64,000 nucleotides of DNA, taken from contig JAQGOP010000012.1 in NCBI GenBank assembly GCA_028293545.1, positions 124,001 through 188,000 of the forward strand, in the 5' to 3' direction. The notes under the pieces are model-generated. The model saw only the letters and a list, made by a program, of their open reading frames with translations. It searched no databases and had not been told where the DNA came from. This stretch comes from Verrucomicrobiota bacterium. GTDB taxonomy: Bacteria > Verrucomicrobiota > Verrucomicrobiia > Opitutales > Opitutaceae. The translations under genes and the position numbers were made by a program. Of the stretch, positions 45,130 through 55,006 are shown piece after piece. Each line of letters opens with the position of its first letter. Within the stretch, counting starts at the first letter, position 1.

Positions 45130-47559
45130 TCAGCGCACAAGGTAGATCTCAATGAGGACGACGCCGGTGTCGGGGGTGCCGATTGAGTTCGAGGCCTGGA
45201 CGGAATAGACGCCCGCGGGGAGATCGAGGAGCATTGCGGCGTCCTTGCTGCCTGTCGCGAGGTCGAAGGCTCCAACCTTCTTCATCGCGGCCGCGAGGCC
45301 TGCATTGTCCGTGTTGTCACCCCAGTTGTTGTTCTGCGCGGCGATCGTGCCGTCGGAGCGGTAGAGCGTGAGCACCGGGTCGGTGAGCGGGAAGGGCACG
45401 CCGTAGTTGGAGAGCGTCGGTCCTACAACGCGAATGACCACGCGGGCGGTGCGGCCAAAGCCCTGCGGGTCGACGATGACAAATCCCGCCGTCGCGACCC
45501 GCTCGCCCGGGGCGGTGCGGGCGCGGAGCGAGAGGTTCAGGATTTCGCCCGGCACGGGTGGATCGGTTTCGATGCGATAGACTTCCAGCAGGCCAACGCC
45601 GCTCGCGCCGGATTGGTCGGCAAGCTGAATCGTCGTGTTGCTGCTGCCGAAAGCCTTGATGAGCGCGGCGTCGTTGCTGTTGGCGGCGAACGGGAATGCG
45701 CCAACTGCGAGCGCCGCGTTGCGGATCTCGACGTTGTCGCCCCATGTGTCGTTGTTGCCGATGAGCTGGCCGCCGGCGTTGTAAAGGTTCAGCACGGGGT
45801 TCGGCAGGAAGCCGCCGACGCCATAAGGCTGAAGCGCGGGACCGGCGCCGCGCACAAGCGTCGTCAGCCCGCGCGCGCCAGCGTTGATCTTGACCGCAAT
45901 GCCCGCGATCGCGGTGTCGTCCCCCGTGCCCACGAAGGCGCGCCCGGAAAGGTTGGCGAGATAGGGGACTTGGTTTGTGTCGTAGCCGATGCGAACGACG
46001 TCGCTCAAAACCGCTCCTGCGGCGCCGGTCACGCGCAGTTGATAGCGTCCGAAGTTGGCCGGGCCGACGTTGGGAATGCTCAGCGTGGCCGACGTCGTAT
46101 CGGTGCCGATGGGCTGGCCGTCGAGCGCGAGCCATTGGTACGAGAACGGCCCGGTGCCTGTCACGCGGGCGGTCAAGGTGAGGGTCGATCCTTGAACGGG
46201 AGTGAGGGTCGTCACGCCGACTGCCACGGTCGCCGGAAAAGTCGAAGTCGATTGGGTCGGCAGCAGGCGATAGATTCCCGCGTACGGGATTCCGTCGAGG
46301 GTGAGCTTCAGCCCGGTGGGATAAATTTCTCCGCCGTAGAATGTCGGGTCGTCGACCATCGTGCTCGCTGTGATGGTGGCGCGATGGATCACTGACATCA
46401 TATCGATGTAGAACGCCCGGGCAGTTGCCGGGTCGATCACGAGGCTGCGCGTCTCCAGGAGGCCGGTCTGGGTCCATAGCGGATCCTGGGTGCCGTCGGC
46501 GCGCAATTTTCGAAGGAACGGTCCTTCGTGGCTGAAGATGAAATAGCGCAGGAACACACTGCCGTCGTCCAAGGGATAGCCATCGACCGTGGTCCCGATC
46601 GAGTTTGCCTGCTGGAAGCCCGGGTCGTCGGCGCCCGTGGACAACAAGCGGTGAACATAGCCGGCTTGGCCGTAGGGAGTCGTATCCGGTCGCGTTCCGC
46701 TGATCGTGAGGCGTCCCGCGGAATCGAGGCGCACAGCGTAAATGGAACCCGGGAGCGCGCTGGCGTTGAAACCGGCGTCGACGGATCCATCGGCGTTGAG
46801 GCGGGCGATGTGAGTGCCTTGGTAGAGCAGGATTTTCCCATCCGCTTGGACGACGGCACCGAGCCAGACCGCGTCGGTGAAACCGCCGGGCAGCGTGAAC
46901 GCACCGGGGGTCCCGTCCACTTTCAGTCGATGCGGCGCGAAGGCCATGATCAAATCTCCGCTGGGCAGCACGGCTGTGACGACGTTCGTGTTGGTCTGGA
47001 GAAACACGGATGGGTCGCGGCTGCCGTCGGAGTTCAATCGAATCACCGAAAGATGAACGCTGTTGTTAAAGAGATCGGCTGCTGGATAGCACTGCACGAT
47101 CAAGCTGCCATCGGACGCTCCGGGAAACACATCGGCGACCCGCAGATCCGCGGGAATGGAGGAGTGGAACGCTGGATCGATCGCTGACGGAGGAAACGGC
47201 AGCACGTTGATTGTGATCTGCCGGCTGGCGTCGGGCGCGCCGTTGAGCGTCGCCTTCACGTCATAGTTTCCGCTGTCGGTGGCGGTGGGATTGGTGATGG
47301 AATACGTCGATGACGTGGCGCCGGGAATGGCGACCTCGTTGTGGTACCATTGGTGATTCGTGTAGGTGATGGAACCGGTCACGGAGAATTGGACCGGAGT
47401 GCCCGGGGCGTACTGACGCGGGAACGAAGGACTGCCTTGGCCCGACACCGCGACTTGGATCTCGGCGCGGAGGCGATGCGCGCACGCGAGGCCAAGGAAA
47501 ATGGCGAAGAGCGATGCGCCGATTCGGAAGCAAGCGAAAGAGCGGATTAGGAAATTCAT
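45130..47559 (-). CDS. Large secreted Ig-like/delta-60-repeat protein
   Basis: 809 residues with a signal peptide (to about residue 32, SLFAIFLGLACAHRLRA). Domains: an Ig-like module (about 35-115, YTNHQWYHNEVAIPGATSSTYSITNPTATDSGNY), delta-60 repeat-like segments (DAVWLGAVVQADGKILLYQG, RLNADGSVDAGFN) through about 410, a second Ig-like module (SYQWLALDGQPIG), and two copies of a C-terminal unit (LTTLVRGAGPALQPYGV ... NLYNAGGQLIGNNDTWGDN and ARVVIRVVGPTLSNYGV ... TLYRSDGTIAAQNNNWGDN). No catalytic motif. This architecture is typical of Opitutaceae extracellular proteins. Confidence 0.85.
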   Translation of the reverse strand: MNFLIRSFACFRIGASLFAIFLGLACAHRLRAEIQVAVSGQGSPSFPRQYAPGTPVQFSVTGSITYTNHQWYHNEVAIPGATSSTYSITNPTATDSGNYDVKATLNGAPDASRQITINVLPFPPSAIDPAFHSSIPADLRVADVFPGASDGSLIVQCYPAADLFNNSVHLSVIRLNSDGSRDPSVFLQTNTNVVTAVLPSGDLIMAFAPHRLKVDGTPGAFTLPGGFTDAVWLGAVVQADGKILLYQGTHIARLNADGSVDAGFNASALPGSIYAVRLDSAGRLTISGTRPDTTPYGQAGYVHRLLSTGADDPGFQQANSIGTTVDGYPLDDGSVFLRYFIFSHEGPFLRKLRADGTQDPLWTQTGLLETRSLVIDPATARAFYIDMMSVIHRATITASTMVDDPTFYGGEIYPTGLKLTLDGIPYAGIYRLLPTQSTSTFPATVAVGVTTLTPVQGSTLTLTARVTGTGPFSYQWLALDGQPIGTDTTSATLSIPNVGPANFGRYQLRVTGAAGAVLSDVVRIGYDTNQVPYLANLSGRAFVGTGDDTAIAGIAVKINAGARGLTTLVRGAGPALQPYGVGGFLPNPVLNLYNAGGQLIGNNDTWGDNVEIRNAALAVGAFPFAANSNDAALIKAFGSSNTTIQLADQSGASGVGLLEVYRIETDPPVPGEILNLSLRARTAPGERVATAGFVIVDPQGFGRTARVVIRVVGPTLSNYGVPFPLTDPVLTLYRSDGTIAAQNNNWGDNTDNAGLAAAMKKVGAFDLATGSKDAAMLLDLPAGVYSVQASNSIGTPDTGVVLIEIYLVR

Positions 47560-47643
47560 CGTACCTCATGCGACAAGGCTCGGGCACAGACCCGCTATTT
47601 TCGTTCGCCGATTCCCGAAAGGAGTTTGTCTCCCTGGGGTTTG

Positions 47644-47681
47644 ATGTGGGTCGTCCCGCGACGGCGGGACCACCCACATCC
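47644..47681. repeat. Strong 17-bp hairpin, probable dispersed repeat
   Basis: GATGTGGGTCGTCCCGC and its near-perfect complement (16 of 17) separated by GACG. Lies between ybeY and the secreted Ig-protein gene. No T-tract follows on either strand, so its terminator function is doubtful. Another dispersed-repeat fragment (tccgccgacgtttaattgcgg) is at about 47785. Confidence 0.65.
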
Positions 47682-47828
47682 AGAGGTCAGCGCACGAGAT
47701 AGGTGGGCAGAGCCTCTAATTCCGCCGCAGAAAAAACGCTCTGGCGTCTGTCCCTAAGACTCTCCCGCAGGCGTTTTTCGGCTCCGCCGACGTTTAATTG
47801 CGGACGGAGCCGCTCCCGTTCGACCGGC

Positions 47829-48377
47829 TCAGGGTCTTCGTTTCACCCGCTTGGGTTTTAACCCGAAGGCGGGTTTGGCGGGCTGGACTTTTCCCAGCAA
47901 ACGCATGGCTCGCGCTTCGGCGCGGCGCATCACGCGTTTTCGCGCGGGCTTCAAGTCGTCGTAGCCTGCGAGGTGCAGCCAGCCGTGCACCACGTAGAGC
48001 ATCAGTTCGGCGGAGAAATCGCGCCGGTGCTTTTTCGCGTAGGCGGTGGCGGTGTCGACCGACATGCAGATCTCGCCCGCGCTGCCGAGCGTCGCCTGGG
48101 CTTCGAAGGTGATGACGTCGGTATTGGCCGGATCGTCGAGAAACCGGCCGTGGAGTTCGGCCAGTGATTTGTCCGACAGGAACACCAGCGACAATTCACC
48201 GGGCCCGATCGCGGATTCTCCCGAAAGCGACTTCCGCCGGCCCGTGAGATGCGCGCGATCGGCCGGCAGAATCTTGAAATCGGCGTCGAGCGCACCGATG
48301 GCGCGGGTGAGTGAGCGGCGGTCGATGCGGAGGCGGGGGTGTCGGTTGGCCACCGACACAATGCGGACTGACGTCAT
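47829..48377 (-). CDS. ybeY: Endoribonuclease YbeY (16S rRNA maturation), altered metal site
   Basis: A 182-residue zinc-dependent RNase needed for 16S rRNA 3' maturation. The family core is present: FLSDKSLAELHGRFLDDPANTDVITFE and the zinc motif HGWLHLAGYDD. His131 and His135 match, but the third ligand is Asp141 instead of the usual His of GYDH. An N-terminal 25 residues and a long basic C-terminal tail (RVMRRAEARAMRLLG ... KPKRVKRRP) extend the family. Last gene of the phoH-pgpH-ybeY group, 31 bases after the HD gene. Confidence 0.88.
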   Translation of the reverse strand: MTSVRIVSVANRHPRLRIDRRSLTRAIGALDADFKILPADRAHLTGRRKSLSGESAIGPGELSLVFLSDKSLAELHGRFLDDPANTDVITFEAQATLGSAGEICMSVDTATAYAKKHRRDFSAELMLYVVHGWLHLAGYDDLKPARKRVMRRAEARAMRLLGKVQPAKPAFGLKPKRVKRRP

Positions 48378-48408
48378 GGAGAATCGCCGCCGCTGGCCTC
48401 GGAAAAGC

Positions 48409-50766
48409 TCATGCCTTGGCGGTGGTCGACGCCGAGGCGGGGTGATTCGGCGGATAGGCGACGCGCGCGTGAAGCATGTTCAGGAGCGTGAACTGGAAGC
48501 TGTTCTTGATCTTCGCCACTTCCTCGAGCGTCAGCGGCGCCTCGTCGAGCTGGCTCTCGGCAATCCGGTCGCCGACGATCCGGTCGATCAACGGCCCGAG
48601 TTCCTCGGCGGTGATGGAGCGGAGCGAGCGCGTCGCGGCTTCGGTGCTGTCGGCGAGCGCAATGACGGCACTCTCCTTGAACTGCGGACGCGGGCCGTCG
48701 TAGCGGTAATTATCCTCCGAGACGCTCACGACGCCGGTGTCCGCGCCGGTGGTGGGAAACGGCGCGCGCGATGCGGCGACGGCGCGTTCATAAAAATAAC
48801 GGACCAGGGTCGTGCCGTGGTGCTGCTGAATGACGTCGATGACGGCGCGCGGCAGGCGGTGCCGGCGTGCGAGTTCCACGCCGTCGGCGACATGCTGCTT
48901 GATGATGCGGGCGGATTCCTCCGGCGGCAGGGCATCATGGGGATTGACGCGTTCGCGCTGATTCTCGGTAAAGAAGCCGGGATTGCTGGTCTTGCCGATG
49001 TCGTGAAACAGCGCGCACACGCGCGCCTGGAGCGGGTTGGCGCCGATGGCGTTCGCGGCGTTTTCCGCGAGCTGGGCCACGACGAGCGAGTGGTGGTAGG
49101 TGCCCGGCGCCTCGAGCTGCATCAGGCGCAGCAACGGGTGATTATAGTCGGTGAGCTCGAGCAGCGTGATGTCAGTCGTGCGCTTGAAAAGGGACTCGAG
49201 CACCGGCAGCACCCCGACCACGGCCATGCCGGTGAGCAGGCCGGTCGCCAGGGCCGCAGCCATCTGGCGCAGCAGCGTCGCGAGCGGGACCTGGTCGGCG
49301 AATCCGATCGGCAGCGCGAACACGGCAAGCGTCAAGCCGCCGGCCGCGGCGGCGCGCACGACGCGGCCGCGCTTGTGAACCTCGCGGCAACCGAAGATCG
49401 CGACCATCGACGCGAGGAACGTGAGCACGATGAGATCGAGGCGGTTGCCGTAAATGATGCCGGTGAAGATCGAGATCAGCAGCGCCATGAAAATGGCGGA
49501 GCCGGCGTCGATCAGGATGGCGACGATCAAAGGCGCCAAGGCGGTCGGCGCGATGTAGGGAAGGGTCGAAGCCCAGCCTTCGTCCTGCAGGAAGAAATCC
49601 GCGCCACCGATCGAATAAACGAGGCGGACGAGCGCGAGGTTGATGATGACCACCAATGCCAGCAGCCCGAGGCGCCCGTTGCTTTGCAGCGTTTCGCGAT
49701 CCTCGAGGCGGATGTAGAGGACGCTCGCAATGACCATGGCAAGCACGAGCAGGATGCGCCCGAAAAGGGTGAGGTTTTCGGCGAAATCGGAATCGGTGTG
49801 TTCGCGCACGTAACGGCGGTGGGCCATGAGCATCTCGTAATGCTCCCGTGTCACGCGTTCGCCCGGCTCGATGATGGTCTGGCCCCGCGCGACACTCACG
49901 ACGACCGGTTTCACCTGGCTGACCATCGTGACTTCGCGGGCGCGGGTCGCCTCGCGGTCAAACACGAGGTTGGGCGTGAGCCCGATGCGGAAGAGCCGGA
50001 AGAGCGCGAGCGAGGCGGGACGCGGCAGGCCTTCCACCGCGAGGTTGACCCGCAGGAAAGTCATCGCCTCTTCCAAGGACTGCACCGAGCGCATCGTCAC
50101 TCCGCCGGAAGGGCGTGCGATTTCAAAGACGGTGACGCTGCCCGGATCGGCTCCGCCGAGGGTGTCGTCATGCACTCCCTCGGAAGCCAGGTCGCGCAGC
50201 GCGGAGAGTCCGTTTTCAAACAGGGCCGCGCGGAACTTCGCATCGCCCGAGGCCAGCACTGTGGCGACGTCCTCGATGCTCGCGTTGTAAGGCCCGCGCG
50301 CGTTGAACGCTTCAACGAGCGCCGCAAGGTCGGACCGTCGCGTGCTCATCATCGGCATGCTGGCCGGGTGCGTGCGCTCGAACGTTTCGAGCTGCACGAG
50401 CAGGTCGTGGGCCGCCGCCTCAAAGCGATGGAACGGCTCGGGATCCAGGCGATAGACCGGCGGCACGCGGTTGGTCAGCTGCTCGCGCAAGGCCTCGGTT
50501 TTTTCCGGGCTTTCGTAGGTGAACGCGGTGCTCGCCGTCACCCGCACGGTCGCCAGCTGGTTGGGCAGCACCGGGACGTTGAGCGTGCTCAAGCCGGCGG
50601 AGCTGATCAGCACGATGAGCGTGACCGTCGCGACAAAGATCAGCAGCCCCACGACCGCGCTCCGGTCGAGGAATTCCCGGGTCGCCGAATGGGCCGGCGC
50701 GGTGCGTCCCGCGCGACGCGCGCTGAGACCACCGACGAGGAGCTTGAGCTGGTTACGGACGGACAC
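48409..50766 (-). CDS. 7TM-HD family phosphohydrolase (PgpH-like)
   Basis: 785 residues. An extracellular 7TMR-HDED-like domain (about 70-370), seven transmembrane helices (about 370-555) and a cytosolic HD domain with ALFHDIGKTSNPGFF and an HVADGVELARRHRLP segment (about 590-720). PgpH-type proteins hydrolyse c-di-AMP in bacteria that make it, which is a family expectation not proven here. GTG start at 50766. A copy of the 33-bp dispersed repeat lies 5 bases upstream. Placed between phoH and ybeY as in many genomes. Confidence 0.9.
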   Translation of the reverse strand: MSVRNQLKLLVGGLSARRAGRTAPAHSATREFLDRSAVVGLLIFVATVTLIVLISSAGLSTLNVPVLPNQLATVRVTASTAFTYESPEKTEALREQLTNRVPPVYRLDPEPFHRFEAAAHDLLVQLETFERTHPASMPMMSTRRSDLAALVEAFNARGPYNASIEDVATVLASGDAKFRAALFENGLSALRDLASEGVHDDTLGGADPGSVTVFEIARPSGGVTMRSVQSLEEAMTFLRVNLAVEGLPRPASLALFRLFRIGLTPNLVFDREATRAREVTMVSQVKPVVVSVARGQTIIEPGERVTREHYEMLMAHRRYVREHTDSDFAENLTLFGRILLVLAMVIASVLYIRLEDRETLQSNGRLGLLALVVIINLALVRLVYSIGGADFFLQDEGWASTLPYIAPTALAPLIVAILIDAGSAIFMALLISIFTGIIYGNRLDLIVLTFLASMVAIFGCREVHKRGRVVRAAAAGGLTLAVFALPIGFADQVPLATLLRQMAAALATGLLTGMAVVGVLPVLESLFKRTTDITLLELTDYNHPLLRLMQLEAPGTYHHSLVVAQLAENAANAIGANPLQARVCALFHDIGKTSNPGFFTENQRERVNPHDALPPEESARIIKQHVADGVELARRHRLPRAVIDVIQQHHGTTLVRYFYERAVAASRAPFPTTGADTGVVSVSEDNYRYDGPRPQFKESAVIALADSTEAATRSLRSITAEELGPLIDRIVGDRIAESQLDEAPLTLEEVAKIKNSFQFTLLNMLHARVAYPPNHPASASTTAKA

Positions 50767-50771
50767 TTTTG

Positions 50772-50804
50772 GAATTTCGGATGGCGGATTTCGGATTGCG
50801 GATG
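50772..50804 (-). repeat. 33-bp dispersed repeat at pgpH-like translation start
   Basis: Identical to 5581-5613, in the same orientation relative to the downstream start codon. A related shortened copy (GATCCGCCATCCGCAATTG) overlaps the phoH start at 51843. Confidence 0.85.
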
Positions 50805-50835
50805 GGGAAGCCGGCGGGGACGCGTCAGGGGCGCC

Positions 50836-51843
50836 TCAGGATTTTTCGGGAGGGCCGGGCTCGCGGTTCATGGGGTTCCGGTACGCGTCGTAGGCGGCGA
50901 TGATCCGGCTGACCAGCGGGTGACGCACGACGTCGCCGCCGCTGAAGGTGTGGAACGCGATGCCGGGAATGTCGCGGAGGATGTGTCGGACCTCGAGGAG
51001 CCCGCTTTGTTTCGAACGCGGCAGGTCGATCTGGGTGATGTCGCCGGTCACGACCATGCGCGAGTCTTCGCCGAGCCGGGTGAGAAACATCATCATCTGC
51101 TCGGGCGTGGTGTTCTGCGCTTCGTCGAGCACGACAAAGCAGCGCGAAAGCGTGCGTCCGCGCATGTAGGCGAGCGGCGCGATCTCGATGATGCCTTTCT
51201 CGGTGAGGCGCGTGGTGTCCTCGGGATCCATCATGTCGCCGAGCGCGTCGTAAAGCGGCCGGAGGTACGGGAGGATTTTTTCGCGCAGGTCGCCGGGGAG
51301 GAACCCGAGGGTTTCGCCGGCTTCGACGGCGGGGCGGGTCAGGATGATGCGTTCGACTTCGTTGCGGAGCAGCGCGGAAACCGCCGCGGCCATGGCGAGG
51401 TAGGTCTTGCCGGTGCCCGCGGGCCCGATCCCGAAAACCACCGGGTGCTCGAGCATCGACTGGAGGTAAAGTTTCTGGCCGAGCGTCTTCGGCACGACCG
51501 TTTTTCGCTTGGTGGCGATGACCAAGGGCTCGTCGATCAAGGCGCGCATCTGATCGCCTTCACCGCGGGCAAAGCTGTCGGTGATGCGATGGAAATCGGG
51601 CGAGCGAATGGTCATGCCCTGGCCCCGCGCTTCGTTGAGAAAATGAAAAAGGGCTTCCGCACGCTTGATGGCATCGGCGGCCGAAGCGGCGGTCGCGCCG
51701 CCGGGCGGTTCGATCTTAAGCCAGTCGTCACGCGAGATGAGCTTCACCCCCAGGCTCCGTTCGGCATACGCGAGGTTTTCCTCCCGATTCGCGTAAAGCG
51801 AATTGAGGTGGCGCGGGCTCGGAAAGTGCAGGGTCTTGCTCAA
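50836..51843 (-). CDS. PhoH-family ATPase
   Basis: 335 residues. KH-like N-terminal part (about 15-110), then the PhoH P-loop domain: GIGPAGTGKTYLAMAAAV (Walker A), LGFLPGDLREKILPYLRPLYDAL, FVVLDEAQNTTPEQMMMFLTRLG (Walker B) and SRMVVTGDITQIDLP. Probable role in RNA metabolism with YbeY. The TTG at 51843 gives MSKTLHFPSPRHLNSLY; the start codon lies inside a fragment of a dispersed repeat, so the true start could be further downstream. Confidence 0.92.
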   Translation of the reverse strand: MSKTLHFPSPRHLNSLYANREENLAYAERSLGVKLISRDDWLKIEPPGGATAASAADAIKRAEALFHFLNEARGQGMTIRSPDFHRITDSFARGEGDQMRALIDEPLVIATKRKTVVPKTLGQKLYLQSMLEHPVVFGIGPAGTGKTYLAMAAAVSALLRNEVERIILTRPAVEAGETLGFLPGDLREKILPYLRPLYDALGDMMDPEDTTRLTEKGIIEIAPLAYMRGRTLSRCFVVLDEAQNTTPEQMMMFLTRLGEDSRMVVTGDITQIDLPRSKQSGLLEVRHILRDIPGIAFHTFSGGDVVRHPLVSRIIAAYDAYRNPMNREPGPPEKS

Positions 51844-51876
51844 TTGCGGATGGCGGATCGGGGAGGCCCGCCGGGA

Positions 51877-52434
51877 TCAGCGGGATTTTTTGGGCTGCTT
51901 CGCGCGCGGTTTCGGGACGCGGAATTTTGGCTTCGGCAATTTCAAGGTCGCACGGTCGCCGCTGAGGCGTTCCCACATCGCATCGAGCGATTGGGGGAGC
52001 ACGCGGGTGTGGCCGATGACGGGCATGAAATTATTGTCGCCGTTCCAACGGGGGACGATGTGGCCGTGAAGGTGGGCGATGCTGCCGCCGGCCGCGGTGC
52101 CGAGATTGAAGCCGACATTGAAGCCGTTGGGCTTGACGGCGGCTTCGAGCATTTGCCGGCCGACGATCAGTTCCTCCATCAAATCGGCGCGCTCGGCGGG
52201 CGTGAGTTCTTCCAAGCCGGTAACATCGCGGTAGGGCACGGCGAGAAGGTGGCCGGGGTTGTACGGGAAACGGTTCAACAGCAGGTAAGACTGCGTGGAG
52301 CGATGGATGATGAGAGCCGCGCGATCGTCGCCCAAAGCCGGCAGTTCGGTGAATGGCCGCTTGAGGTTCTTCGGATAGCGCGGCGCTTCGATATAGGCCA
52401 TGCGCCAATAGGCGTGCAGCTGCGGCAGGTTCAA
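51877..52434 (-). CDS. HIT-family hydrolase/nucleotidyltransferase
   Basis: 185 residues. The histidine triad is HLHGHIVPRW (about 110-119), preceded by ALIIHRSTQSYLLLNRFPYNPGHLLAVPYRDVTG. Subgroup resembles bacterial Ap4A-type HIT proteins. The C-terminal 30 residues are very basic (PKPKFRVPKPRAKQPKKSR). Upstream of phoH in the same direction (33-base gap), so probably the first gene of the phoH-pgpH-ybeY operon. Confidence 0.9.
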   Translation of the reverse strand: MNLPQLHAYWRMAYIEAPRYPKNLKRPFTELPALGDDRAALIIHRSTQSYLLLNRFPYNPGHLLAVPYRDVTGLEELTPAERADLMEELIVGRQMLEAAVKPNGFNVGFNLGTAAGGSIAHLHGHIVPRWNGDNNFMPVIGHTRVLPQSLDAMWERLSGDRATLKLPKPKFRVPKPRAKQPKKSR

Positions 52435-52585
52435 GGGGTGGGGAGCAAAAAGCTCGCTGGGGTGGAGGGCAATGGCGGAGTGCAGGGTCCGGTCATGGGT
52501 GGTCGCGCGAGCTCGGGCGGATCGAACCCGAAGCTAAAAACCGGCTTGCGTCGTGGTATGACGACCGTCATTTAATCTCTTTTCC

Positions 52586-53170
52586 ATGCGTTACCCGGCT
52601 GATCACAAGCACGCGACGCGGCGCCGAATCCTGGCGGCGGCGAGTGCGGCGTTCCGGGAGCGAGGAGTGGAAGGCACTGGGGTCGACGAAGTTATGCGTC
52701 GTGCCGGGCTGACCCATGGCGGCTTTTACTCACATTTTCGCGACAAGTCGGAACTGGTGGCGGAGGCCTGTGCGGAAGCTTTTGACGAGGCGGTGGGAAA
52801 CCTCGGTCGCATTGCGTCGCAGCCGACGGCGGCGAAGCGGGCGCGGCTCTTGATCGACAGTTATCTTTCGCCGCGGCATCGCGACAATCGCGGTTCCGGG
52901 TGCTTGGTGGTGGCGGTGGGCGCCGATATGGGGCGGCTGACCGGGACGGGGCGCGCGGGTTACTCGGCGGGTTTCGTGCGCCACATTGATCGGTTGTGCG
53001 CGGCGCTGAGGCTGGCGAGGGATCCCGGGGAGAACCGCGATCGCGTGACCCATTTGATGAGCTCGCTGGTCGGTGCGCTGATCTTTGCGCGCGCCACGGA
53101 AGACCCGGTGCGGAGCGATGCGCTGCTGTCGTCGTCGCGCCGCATGCTGCGAAAAACCTTTTCCGACTGA
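52586..53170 (+). CDS. TetR-family transcriptional regulator
   Basis: 194 residues. HTH at the N-terminus: RRRILAAASAAFRERGVEGTGVDEVMRRAGLTHGGFYSHFRDKSELVAEA, the typical TetR pattern. Ligand domain is helical with no identifiable effector. It is 10 bases upstream of the FabF-type gene, so it may regulate or be co-expressed with it. Confidence 0.93.
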   Translation: MRYPADHKHATRRRILAAASAAFRERGVEGTGVDEVMRRAGLTHGGFYSHFRDKSELVAEACAEAFDEAVGNLGRIASQPTAAKRARLLIDSYLSPRHRDNRGSGCLVVAVGADMGRLTGTGRAGYSAGFVRHIDRLCAALRLARDPGENRDRVTHLMSSLVGALIFARATEDPVRSDALLSSSRRMLRKTFSD

Positions 53171-53180
53171 AATTATTACC

Positions 53181-54506
<1,326 letters not shown>

Positions 54507-54573
54507 TGTCCGGCCGAGGAACGGCGCACCTTCCCCGCGGCCCGGCTTTTAAATTTTCTCCAACTTCATTCGC

Positions 54574-54918
54574 ATGCTGCGGGAACACATCCATGTCCGA
54601 CAGGAGCCTGGCCGTCGCCGCCGGTGGTTCGAGGACGAGGGTTTGGATTTGATTGTGTGGTTCGACGAGGCCGGCGGGGTGGAGGGTTTCCAGTTGTGCC
54701 GGAATTCCGAAGCGCTGACGTGGCGGCGCCAGAACGGTTTCACTTATGGGCGGATTGACGAGGGCGACGACACACCGCTCAAGAATCAAACGCCCGTGAT
54801 CGTGCCGAACGGAGCGATCCCATGGTCCGACGTCACCGAGAATTTCAAGGCGCGCAGTGCTCCGTTGGAGCCGCTGTTGCGCGCGCTGATCCTGGAACGG
54901 CTGGCGGCGAAAACCTGA
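54574..54918 (+). CDS. Hypothetical protein
   Basis: 114 residues, MLREHIHVRQEPGRRRRWFEDEGLDLIVWFDEAGGVEGFQLC... . Mixed alpha/beta, no signal peptide, no membrane segment, with a conserved-looking PEPLLRALILERL C-terminal helix. No family recognised. 67 bases after the ketosynthase gene, same direction, GC-rich third codon positions like its neighbours. Confidence 0.65.
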   Translation: MLREHIHVRQEPGRRRRWFEDEGLDLIVWFDEAGGVEGFQLCRNSEALTWRRQNGFTYGRIDEGDDTPLKNQTPVIVPNGAIPWSDVTENFKARSAPLEPLLRALILERLAAKT

Positions 54919-55006
54919 ACGATGGATCGCCGCCCCTGGCGGTGTGCAGTCGCCGCGTGTTTTACTTGTGAGCGGTAGCGGTTGCAGAAATTGTCGCCCC
55001 ACCTTG

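Noticed and set aside
48046..52575. A 1509-codon open frame on the plus strand opposite ybeY, the pgpH-like gene, phoH and the HIT gene
   Set aside because: It is antisense to four well-supported genes, has a low-complexity R/G/D-rich translation with no domain, and arises because GC-rich codons leave few stops in the complementary frame.
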